Shown here one piece after another: positions 14,001 to 26,000 of a stretch of DNA of 64,000 nt. The notes beneath the pieces were generated by a model. The model ran no database searches. It was not told where the DNA came from and saw nothing but the letters and a program-made list of their open reading frames with translations. Within the stretch, counting starts at the first letter, position 1; each line of letters starts with the position of its first letter. Origin of the DNA: Pampus argenteus (Eukaryota > Chordata > Actinopteri > Scombriformes > Stromateidae); assembly GCA_036937835.1 (NCBI GenBank), contig CM072876.1, positions 258,001 through 322,000 of the forward strand. Direction: 5' to 3'. The translations under genes were made by a program, and so were the position numbers.

Positions 14001-17000
14001 TGTGGATGAACTTGACTGGCCTGCACAGAGTCCTGACCTGAACCTGATAAAACACCTTTGGGATGAATTAGAGGGGAGACTGAGAGCAAGGCCTTCTCTA
14101 CCAGCATCAGTGTGTGACCTCATCAATGTGCTTTTGGAGGAATGGTCTAAAATTCCTATAAACACACTCCACAACCTTGTGGACAGCCTTCCCAGAAGAG
14201 TTGAAGCTGTAATAGCTGCAAAAGGTGGACCGACATCATATTGAACCCAATGAGTTAGGAATGGGATGGCACTGAAGTTCATATGTGAGTCAAGGCAGGT
14301 GGCCAAATACTTTTGGCAATATAGCATGTCAACAAGGCAGAGTGCTTTACATTAAACAAAATACATCAAGAAGAGATGCACATGACATTAGAAAACACAT
14401 TCAAGCAGAATTTAATAAATTAAATAAAGTAGAAAATGAAAATAAAAATGACAGTGCTGAAACGTCCCTAAATAAAAGTTAAATGGTAAAGCCTTCAGTC
14501 TTGATTCAAAGGTTTACTCTAATTTGATTAAATAGTGTTCACATCACTAATCTTATTTCAGCAAATCAAATCTTTGGATAAAGCGTTAATGTCTTTCTAC
14601 TTATTTGATAGCATCCTGCTACATGACACAAATTCTGGACAACAGCCAGAATTAGCTTTCAGGCTAAAGTCTCCTGCTTATCTAACTGTTAATGATCCAC
14701 CAAACACACGTTCATTAGTAGGCTAGTTAATTAGCTGCTCAGCTGCAGCACATTAAACAGAATGTAAACACGCAGGTGTCAGGTGTATTGGGGTCGAACC
14801 TGGAGCAGCAAGTGGTATTTGAGAATCCTCTGAACAGGTTTGAGCAGGTATGAACCCAGAGGCAGTGAACGCTTCAACGATGCCTGACGCTCCCGAAAAA
14901 ACTTAGCCAGAGATTTATTCCTCATGCACTCTGTCAGAGCTGCAACTGAACTGAAACAGGTAGAAGACTGAGTTAAAACGGGCAAGAACAGGTAGAAGAT
15001 TCAGTTAAAACAGGTGAGACAGGTAGATGATTGAGGTTAAAACAGGTGAGACAGGTATAACTCAGTACTTACTTTGGGTAATTGGTGCAGTACTGCGTGT
15101 AGATTTCAAAGTATTCACTCTGAAATGACACAAAGGAAATCATAATCATATTTATAACATGAATCAGCATGTTTGTGCTTTAATGGGAGAACATTTTATA
15201 TTTTATATTCTGATCACAAAACATGGTTTATTTAGAAAATTAAATACATGATGAACAAGAGAAAATATTATTTTATATTAATGACAAAGTTATCAAACAC
15301 ATTAAGTAATACAACTTTCACTGATGTCATGGTTACTTTTGATTACGTTTACAAATGATTTTTTATCAGATTTATACTTCAAATAACAAGATAACATTTT
15401 CTTTATTAGTCTGTTAAAATTAATCTAAATTAATCTAAAACTAATATTTTACATCTCTGAGTGATAGGTGAAGTTCACCTTCATGACGAAGCACCTGGCG
15501 ACAGCGACAGGGTTGTTGTCACACAGATCCAGCGCCTGAAGTAGCTCACTGTGAACAAGAAACACTGTCACCATGACAACAGCGGCGGCAACAATAACAG
15601 CAGCTGTCTCCAGCTTTCATGTCATATCACGTGACCATTTTTAGGAGACGTTAGTTTATATACAAATGGAAAAGTTAACCTCTATATCTCCATCTGCTAA
15701 AGCTCATGTGATATGATGGAAAGGTCCAGTTCACAGACTGTTTATACAAAGTCATGTGTGTTGCTGCTGGACAAACGTGCTTTTAAACTTGCATCATTCT
15801 TTATCAAACCAAATTAAATCTTTTGTAATTTCAAAGGATGGAAGGAGACATGTATGAGACATTCAGACTCGTCACAGCAGAAAAAAAGCTCAGTTGTCAC
15901 TGATAACATTAACTCGAGCCAGCATGTGCTTTACCCTGAAAGTCACGTTTTAACATGTCTGCAGAAAAACCTCCTGATCAAACTGCTGATTGGCCTCTTC
16001 CACTCTCACTAACTGCAATGGTGTCTTCTGTCCTGCAGGCTCATTTACATCAGTCTGCTTTCTGTATCTGTTGCTGCTTAATTAAAAAAAGATTCATGAC
16101 TCTCAAACTGGGGAAAATTTAAAAAATACTAAAATGTAAGGTTTCAAATAAAAATATAGGTAAATTAAAATGTTCTACTCTTATTTTGTCAAGTTAAAAA
16201 TAGTTGAGTTAAAATACTAGTGTCAGCCTGTAAAATAAGCACAGTGTCCTTCAGGTTGTTAAAAGGCCCAAACTGAATGTCTTGAATATCACACTGCATC
16301 ACTGCACACACTGATGTGACATTTAAAGTCCTGCTTTTCTGTGTGAAACACATCAAACCACCCCACACAGCACGCTGTGGAGCCAGATGGTCCAAACTCA
16401 CCCTCCTAGAAGCACAGCGAGCGCTGAACCTGAGAAAACTTTACAACAAATCATCATCATGAGACTTTACATGAAACAAAAAAGATGTGAACTGGAAAAC
16501 AAGTCGAGGGATGTTTTTATTTTCCTCACCTATTGAACTCGTAGATGTCCTCGATGTTTCCAAACAGAGCGCACACCTGCTCTGGTCGGATTGACAAATC
16601 AGACTGATCGATGATGTAAGCCAGGTAGTCCTGAAGGGGGAAGGGGCAATTACTGAAAAACACTTCCAAAAAGACAGAGAATAAAATCAAAAGTAAAATG
16701 AAAATACATAAATTAAATGAACAATAAAATAAAAAATGGAAACAAATTACCTGATAACAATAAAAACACATAATAAAAACACACCAAATACAATCAACTT
16801 AAATATAAAATAAGGGAGTGGTTAGGAACCTCATTTAAATTTGTCATTTGTAAAGCCCTCTGAGACAAATGTATTTTGTGATTTTGGGCTTTTTTTTGGG
16901 CTGTGATTTTGATTTGATTTATTTCATACAAACATTTTTAAACTTATTTATTTTTCAGGCCGTCTCCATCTGTCTCATCTGTGGTCTGTCTGATGGATCT

Positions 17001-20000
17001 GTGTAGGAGAGCTGGGACCATCTTCCTGGTACCAGTACTGATTCTTTTAGTGGTACGGAGTACTGGAGTACTGGGGTACTGGGGTACTGGGGTACTGGGG
17101 TACTAGGGTACTAGTGTACTGGGGTACTGGAGCGTATCAACCTACTTTCACCTCTTTTATTTTGTAACAACGCTGTGGTTAAGGTCTGGTTAGGTTTAGG
17201 CACTTATAGCTTGAGTTAAAATGCATTAAAATGTAGGGATGTACAGCTGAAGGCTCATGAAGCTTCCACGGAGTTTGTCTGATTGTGCCAGAAAATGAAA
17301 CCACACAGGACAGTGACATCTGGTGGTGCAATGCAAGTTATATCAACTGCTTCAACCAGCCTCCTTGTCCTTGTTATACTTCAATATGTACACAATAAAA
17401 AGTGTAAAACAAAACAATTTTATCTTAATTTATGTGTTTTCCACCAATCAAGCCTTTGCTTCCTTGACACTGCAAATAATTCAGCATATCAAGAAAATCA
17501 ACGCAGAGCAAACTTGTAAGATGTGGGAATCGAACTGATAACCTTTGCTTCCGAAGGGCACTCTGTTAACAATTGAGTTAACAGATATGTGTTTATTGCC
17601 ACCCACCATCCACATGATACAATGAATAATTACCAGCAGGAGTATTGAAAGTTCAGTTTATGACTTGTTTCAACTTAAAACAGACGTTTATGTTTTTATC
17701 TTCCTGCCTGTCATGTTTCTGCTCGTCCAGCAGGAGGTAGACTGCCCTCGCTGTTGTTACAGTAATCTGATTACTTTTTGTTTGGACCAATACTGCATTT
17801 TAACGATCTCATTAGTTCCTGCTGATCTCAAACTTGAACATTTACATATCTTTTAAATACATTTAAAATAAATGTTATGGTCATTCTAATTTCTGTATGA
17901 AACTGAATTTTATTATATTTAACATCAGTTGAAATTCAGACTTTAACATTGTTCATTATTATTTTTGAATTATGATAAATTATTTTGAAATACAAAAAAT
18001 ACCTTTTTGCATTTTTTATTAAATAAATGTTCCATTTTCAGTCATGCATTCAATATTTATCATATAACAATCAGTTTGTTTTGACGTTTAAACATGATGT
18101 AATCCATGTAATACTGTATATGTTCACATGTTTCAGTGATGACATTCATGTTGTCCGTTGTCTTGAGGACAGTTTAGATGGCAGCCTGCAGGTTCCATTT
18201 AGCTCTGATCCTCACTGTTACATAAGCAGTTAATCCTGCACAACAGTGCAGAACATCTTAACCAGTTAATTATAGTCTGCGTGACCGAGATGCTATTCAT
18301 CACTCATTCATCAGCCCAAAGCTCGCAGACTGATGATGAGAAATTAATAATAATCATATTAAATTCAAAACTATATTTTTATATCTTTACAACATCACTA
18401 AACAAAACATTCAGAAATAAGTTCAGTCAGAACTAATATATTTCATGTGCGTTTTAACTAGTGGTGGGCCGTTAACGGCGTTAACGCGCTGCGATAATGT
18501 GAGATTCTTATCGAGCGTATAAAAAAATACCGCCGTTAATCTATTATCAAAATTGGGTTTGGAGCTGGGTCCTATAATAAGCAAACTGATGACTTTCACT
18601 GTGATATTTTAGCCGAATTGCACTGTACGGGGAAAGAACTAGCCTGTGAATTACTGAACTACCAAACGTGATAGTCTATCATGATGCAGCCACGAAGCTG
18701 CAAGACTTGCTTCAGGGAAAATTCACTTTAAGAAGCTTCCTGATGGTGGCATCAACAACACTAAGGTTGTGTTCACCTTATGCAATGAACTGGTTTACTG
18801 TAGGAGTTCTTCCAGTCTTAAATACCACCTGAACACAAAGCATCCCTTTGCTATAAACAGTCAGTGATGCATTTAGGCTCCTGTTCTAATGCATCCTCTG
18901 GATTAAGAAACCTGTTCTCAAAGACTAACTGTTGGTCAGTACTTAGGTATTTCACATTCTGAACGAGCCATTTTAATCTAGATTAATTTCATGATTTTAG
19001 TGAGATTAATCTAGATCTACATCAAATATCCACCTGGAAATACTGTCCTGATGGCTGATGGGAGATGTAGTTTCAAAGTAGTTCAGTTACAGGGAAAAGG
19101 TTTAAAGTATATTTTTACATGAATAAATGAAGTAGGTAACTGTATCTTATTTAATGTTACTGAGTCAGGTTACTGATGCTCCAACCATTATTCAAATAAT
19201 AGATTAGACCATTGAAAAATATTTTGATAATCGATTAATCCTTTCACTCATTTCTTAAAGCAAAAACATGAAATATTCTGTGATTTCATCTTTTCTAATA
19301 AGAGTTTTACATCATCTTAAAATGAAAATCTTTGAACATTTTAGCGACTTAACAATCAATACATCTGTTTGTCACTCTCACCTCTACGATCATGCGCAGA
19401 TCTCTGACATACATCCTTTCCGTCTCGATGATCTCCATGATGACGCGGTCCAGGTAGGTCAGCTGAGGGTTGGGCGCCATGCTTCTGCTGATAAATGGCG
19501 CCTGCTGGCGGTGACTGGAGGCGCGGCTCGGCGTTGACTCTTTGTTGTTGTTGTTGTTTGTGAGGTTCCGCCCCTTCCTGTTAGTTTGTGGCCATGGCCA
19601 CTGCTCTTTGCCCTCTGTAGGGCTCAGGTCTGAGTTGATGTCGGAGGTGGAGGACAGCGGGGCTGGCGGTGGCAGTGGGGGCGGAGTGAGGTTGTCGTCT
19701 CGAGAGGATCCGGACCCCGAGGACAGCGTGGAGACCAGGCTCACCGGCCGGTAACCGGACGATGTCAGGTCAGAGGAGTCACGCTCATTACTGCTGATGG
19801 AGGCAGTGGACAGGCGGGGGGACTCTGAGGAGAGAGGGGGTGAATGACAGGTGTGATTAGATGTGATCTTCATTATGATAATAATGAAGGTGCACAGACA
19901 CGTCAACAACACCGGAATCAAACTGGACAAACTCAAATGAAGCATCATCCCTTAGTTATGCTGCCACAGGACTAGACTGCTGGAAGACTCACACACTGCA

Positions 20001-23000
20001 TGTTACTAACTAAACTTCTTCCTCAGAGTTTCTGTGCTCTCGTCCAGCAGGTTCTTGTGGACTGTGTCTGCTGCTGTGGTCCTGCGTGGCGTCTTCTGCA
20101 TGTGTTGTCGCCGTCATCATTGTTACCATAACCCCATTACAGATTATAGTTAGTTAATGATTTGCTGCTGTGCATCTGTGTCTCTATCACAGTTTGTAAT
20201 AATTCTGTAATAATTCATCATTCATTGTAACCTATTCTTATCATCCATTGTAATTCATTATAATTCATTGTGAGTGTACAATATGTGTGTGTTGATTTGT
20301 TCTGTACATGTGACATCATTGCACGTCTGTCCGTCCTGGGAGAGGGATCCCTCCTCTGTGGCTCTTCCTGAGGTTTCTTCCACCATTTTCCTCACTAATC
20401 GAGGGTCTAAGGACAGAGGGTGTCACTCCCTGTACAGATTGTAAAGCCCTCCGAGACAAACGTATTTTGTCACTTTGGGCTATATAAATAAAATTTGATA
20501 TGATTAGATTTTTTATTTTTGCTTAAGACTTCTTGTTCTCAGCATTACAGGATATAAACGCATCTCCAGCTCTGTATTTATATTCTGAGCTCTACTGGAA
20601 TATCTCGAATATACGAGCCCCTTCTGTAGCCCCTCTGTTTTAGCTCCTGTCTCTTTAAGGCCTGCCTTGTAATGAGCTCGCTTTGTTTTGATTGGTCAGC
20701 TTCAGGAAGCTTCTTACGGCTCTGGAGGCTATATAAACAAACTATAGTAGCAGGATTTCACTTCTGTTTAAGCTGAAATATGAGAGTGAACATGACAACA
20801 TGGAAACATCTTAGCAACAACCTTAGCAACCGCCTTAGCAACAGATGGCCGTTTATGAGCATATGCAGCTAGGCAACATCAGCATGTTCACCAGCAGGTC
20901 AAACTACTGAAGTAACAGTACAAAAGTATTGTGATGTTGATGCAGTTAAAATACTGCAGTAACAGTACATAAGTATTCAATTCAAATCAAATCAAATCAA
21001 ATTTTATTTATATAGCCCAAAATCACAAAATACATTTGTCTCAGAGGGCTTTACAATCTGTACAGGGAGTGACACCCTCTGTCCTTAGACCCTCAATTCA
21101 ATTTTGAGAAGCAAAAAATTAATTAAAAAAATAACTTATTTTAGTTTCTACTTTGTTTTTTAACAAAACACACAAAACCGTTAAAAAGTGAGCCAAGAAA
21201 GTCGAGGAGGTTTTTTAAGTGAGCAGAGATACGGAGTGAGTGGGCAGTTTGAATCAAAACAATTTTAAACTTCAGACCGGACACACACACACACACACAC
21301 ACACACAAAGTCGTCCGTTAGCTGTTTTGGCTTCCTGCCATTGTGAAGTCAGCGAGGCGTTCACTGACCCAGCAGGAAGGGGATTTATGCCCTTTGGCCA
21401 CTTAAACATGAGTCAGCTGGCCAGTCACAGCTCAGTGTTTACATTCAAACACACCTTCAATACAAACAGGTGAACTTTAACCTCCAGAGTGGTTAGCATA
21501 AATGACAAACAGCTTTTTATCAGAAGGAAGAAAACAACCACACAGGGCATCTGAACGTCTGAAGAGTCGGGTTCTAAGACTTGAATACATGAGAAACTGA
21601 AGAACACAAATGCAAAACAGACAGCGTTTTAAAAAATCTCTTTCATCGCCTCACCGAACCAACGGTGGATGAAAACTCGTTGCAGCTGCTGCTTGTCTCT
21701 GACCCTCCTGAAGGAGATCTTCACCTCCTCCTCTGAACATAAACACCTGACGATGGCCACATCTCCTCTTCCTCTTCCTCCTCCAGCCAGACTGCGCCAC
21801 ACATTCTTGTGATACCCCATCAACTCCAATGAACCCTCGCAAAAAACTTGGTCTTGGAGTAAAAAAGGAAAAACAGCTAGAGGGTAAAAAGTTCAGTTTC
21901 CCCGTAGCTTTAAGGATACCTGAACGCTGCACAAGTTACACACACACACACACACACACACACACGTACACAGCTTTAATTGCAACAAGTCTTCAAACAG
22001 AAGCTTCAAACAGGAGCTGCTGAAGAAGAAAAAGAGTTATTAAAGCAGAGTGGAGGAGAGAACAGACGGAGGCGGAGTTACTCCAGGAGGAAGTCATAGT
22101 ATTAAAAGGAACAAGGAAAGAGCATATGGAATTATGGGTAATGAGTCCTACATGAGTCAGACTCAGATTTAAAGTTGTGTTCTCTCAGTTAAAGTTGGAG
22201 AATGAGGAGGTGGACGTGTTCTTGTAGGTAAAGTTAGAGAACTGTTTTTTTGGACTTTCAGTTATTTATGTAAATTTGTCTTTGAAGCAAATAAACTAAT
22301 GATTTTTGTTTCTATTAATTTATATTTGTCCTAAGTGCATTATTATTGTTTATCATTATTTATTATTATTATTACTACTACTACTATTTTGGCACCCCGG
22401 CTCCTTGTAACTGAATCTGAAGTGTTCTCTGTTGGGATCGTTATCTTCAGGTCAGGTCTCTGATTTGTAATTTAATTTATGCATGTCATGTTCCCGTGAA
22501 GACCCCTGATGCAGATCTTTTGACTTTAGTCCCAGCAACACTGGCTCCTACATTTCCTACAATGCACCTGGTTGGTGTTTCATTTAATGCCTCCCTGCAG
22601 GTGAGCCACACAAAACACCACCAGCCACAGGTCGACACGTCCTGCTGCTGTCGTAACCTTTAACTTCACTCACTTCCTGCTCACCTGCAGGACACTTTGA
22701 AGCTGCAGGAACGAACAGCAGCAGGTGATCATCATCATCATCATCATCAGAGGGTTTCACAGTTTCGAGTTTTTTGTTGTGTATGAATTTTTATTGTTGT
22801 GAGCAGCTCAGATGGGCGGAGCCATGAGGCAGTATATTAATGGCCAACTGTTTTTTTTTATTTTGTTTTTTTTTTAACCAGGAGAGACTCATGTTGTGAT
22901 TTCAGACAGCTGCTGCATCCAATCAGAGGACAGAACACGACACGTTTATGAGATGCTTCTTGTTGTTTCTTCTGGATGTTTGTTTTATGTGTCAGAACAA

Positions 23001-26000
23001 GCAGACATCTTGACCTGTCTGAAAAACAGCGTCTGTCTCCACCTCACTGGGTCTCATCTGAACACCACCAGGTTAATTTAGTTGCTGTTTTGGAGCTTTC
23101 TATTACAGCTGATTATCAGAGTAATGTTTAAACAATCTTTAAAGCAACGAACAAGCTCTCCAATGTAAGAATTTGTCCTTCATCTTATGTTACTGTACAT
23201 TATTAAATATTTTGGGCACATGTGACATGGGACATGCTGGACTCAAGAATACTGTCACTGTTTTATAAACCAAATAATGAATAGTGAACCTGCTGATGCT
23301 AACAGATGCTAATTAATGTCAATACAGTCAATCTCTTATTAACATGTTTATGTCTATCTTTCATAAAGTTATGATTTGACCTGTAGCAGCTCAGATTGCT
23401 GGTAATCATGAACCACTATCAACTTGTCAATATATATGATGAGTTAATTGAAACACAGAGCAGCTTGACACTGAACTATCCAATTACAAATGTTTGTAAT
23501 GTTTTTTTAGGTTTTATCTCCACTTGACTGATTGTTCTTCTTTAGCACCTGTCTGGGTTCAAATGGCAGAAACTAAACTACAAAGAGTCACCACAAATAC
23601 AGCTTGTTGTTATATTTAATTTCATGACATTCATAATAATTATAATGTTCTTTATGAATCAATTATTCAGTATACTGTCAGAAGAATTAAGAGAAAATGT
23701 GGGTGTCTCCAATCTGTAATAAACAGGGTTTATTCAAATTAATCTGGCACAGTGAAAGAGAAACCGCAGGGATTACAAACAATAACCAACAAGTCTGACC
23801 AATCAGCTGCTTCGATCTCCAAGCGCTGATCCCATCACCAAAACTATATATATATATATAAAACACAACATAGATTTTATGTTGTGTTGTATATGTTTAG
23901 TGTGTGTACTGTCCTGTTTCTTTGTGTTGTGCTGTTTGTTGTTGTTGTTGAGCGCCAATAAGACCAAAACAAATTCCTTATTAGTTTTTAACTTACTTGG
24001 CAATAAACTATTGAAAATAAACAGGCAGAAAGACAGAAAAAGCTTCAACTGGCGCATTTTCTCTGAGACAATGACAACAACTTTGTTATTCATCCATATC
24101 ATGCATATAAATTATTTTCATTACTGATTCAACAATTAATCATTTTGTTTATAAGATAATTCCCACAGCCCAAGCATTCACATCAGAGAGCCAAAACCCC
24201 CAAAATATTCAGTTTATAATCAGATAAAACAGAGAAAAGCAGCACATTATGACCTTCAAATTTAAAAATCAGAAATCTGTCTTCTGTTGATTGGTTAGTA
24301 TATTTATGAATGATGATTGCAGCTCTAATAGATTTGAACTACTTTTTAGTAACATAACAAACTGATGATGTCAGCACAGTGACCAGAACACCAGTCTTAT
24401 GCAACACAGGGAAATCAGTTGGTTTCCATGGCGATTAAGAGTCTAGTCATGTGACCTAAGATTATCTTCAAGTGAAGAGACAGACTTAGTGAGATACACA
24501 CACACAAACACACACACCTGCTGCTGAGATCAATATCCATTCCAATATGTTTCTGCTCTGTGATATTACAGGACCAATGAGACTCCGCAGACATCACTAT
24601 GGAGATCCCTACATCCAGAGCTGTGACATCAGAGTTATCATATTTCATAATGAGAAAGTAAACAGCACTAAATAGCAGCAAGACACCAACATCCAGTTTT
24701 CTCTTCTATCTGTTTACACATGCAGTGTAACTTATTGCGACCAATTACACAACATACTAAAAGAATAATTGATTATGTCCTTTTAAATCTAAAGAAGATT
24801 AAACAGAGTCATCAGCTGACATTCAGTGATGATAAAAACAGGCAGGAAGAGATATAAACATATCTGATCTAAAATAAAAGCTTATGTTTGTGAGAGCCTA
24901 CCTTTACCTGAGACCAGCACAGCGACAAGGACCAGGACTGGTCTGGACACAGTCCTACAGGCTACCTGCAGCCTGACGGCAGGGGGCGGGGCATAATCCA
25001 ATTAGACTAAGCATGAGCAGTAGAGATGCCACCTGGTGGACTCACTGAGGTTTGAGTTTGAGTAACACGAGGTTTGTTAAAGTATCCTCTCTCCACTCAT
25101 TGATCTGAATATTGACTCAGTGAAATGAATCCAAAAGTAATATTCATCAATTAGGTGTGTCTGTTGCAGAAAGCAACATAAGCTAATATAACGACAAAAG
25201 CTTCTAAAAGACAATAACTGGTAGTTTTCAAATACCAGTTATTTTTTATTATTGGATCCTGCCCCAACAGACCTTTAATACAGTCCTCACCAAACGTAAA
25301 ATCAAATAAAATTTTCTATGTATAGCGCAAAATCACAAAATACGTTTGTCTCGAAGGGCTTAAAAAGCATAAAAAAGCGTAAAAGCAAACTGTACAACGG
25401 CCTAAACCTCACACTGTGACTGGTTGTTAGATTTCTGTCAGAAGTGGAAGTCTAGTGGAGATCTAACGACAGCGGTTGGACTTTTTTTTATTAATTTAAT
25501 GTACTTAATGTCACCAAAGATTCCCAGCAGCTTCTACAGTTGAACCAATGAGACCAGCAGCATCACCATATACTGCAAAGCCCTGCAGAGAAGATTGTCA
25601 GGGTGTCCCTACCATCTCTGCAGGACATCTACCACCAGAGAGCATCATCAAAGACTCCACCTACACACAACACTTTGATGCCCTCTGGCAGGAGGGAGAG
25701 AAGAGTGAAACACAGATCTTGCAGGAAAAACACACCGAGGCTAAAGCTAACAGTCTAATGCTAACAGACTGAAGCTAATGCTAAGATAATGGTTAACTAA
25801 TTATTCACAGTTTTTGAAATAAACATGTGACATCAGACTTGTTTGACTTCACGGCTCAGAGAGGATCAAAGATTGTTTGTCAAGTGAAGATGAAATCTCA
25901 AACAGGTTTTAATTTTCTGCAGCAACCATGCTTTTATTGTGAAACAGGAGGCACAGCGTATTCAGATTGCAGCACAAACTGAGCTTGTTTTAAACACACG

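Noticed and set aside
16400..16432. Small exon-like segment of plekhg3 between acceptor ttctcag and donor gtgagttt
   Set aside because: Its translation does not match the DH domain, while exon 16630-16530 joins 15548-15479 directly in phase as ...EFNS-ELLQALDLC.
24900..24980. Signal-peptide-like stretch on the minus strand (TVSRPVLVLVAVLVS before a gtaaag donor) that might be an extra first exon
   Set aside because: No in-frame ATG precedes it, stops interrupt upstream, and plekhg3 joins perfectly in phase without it.
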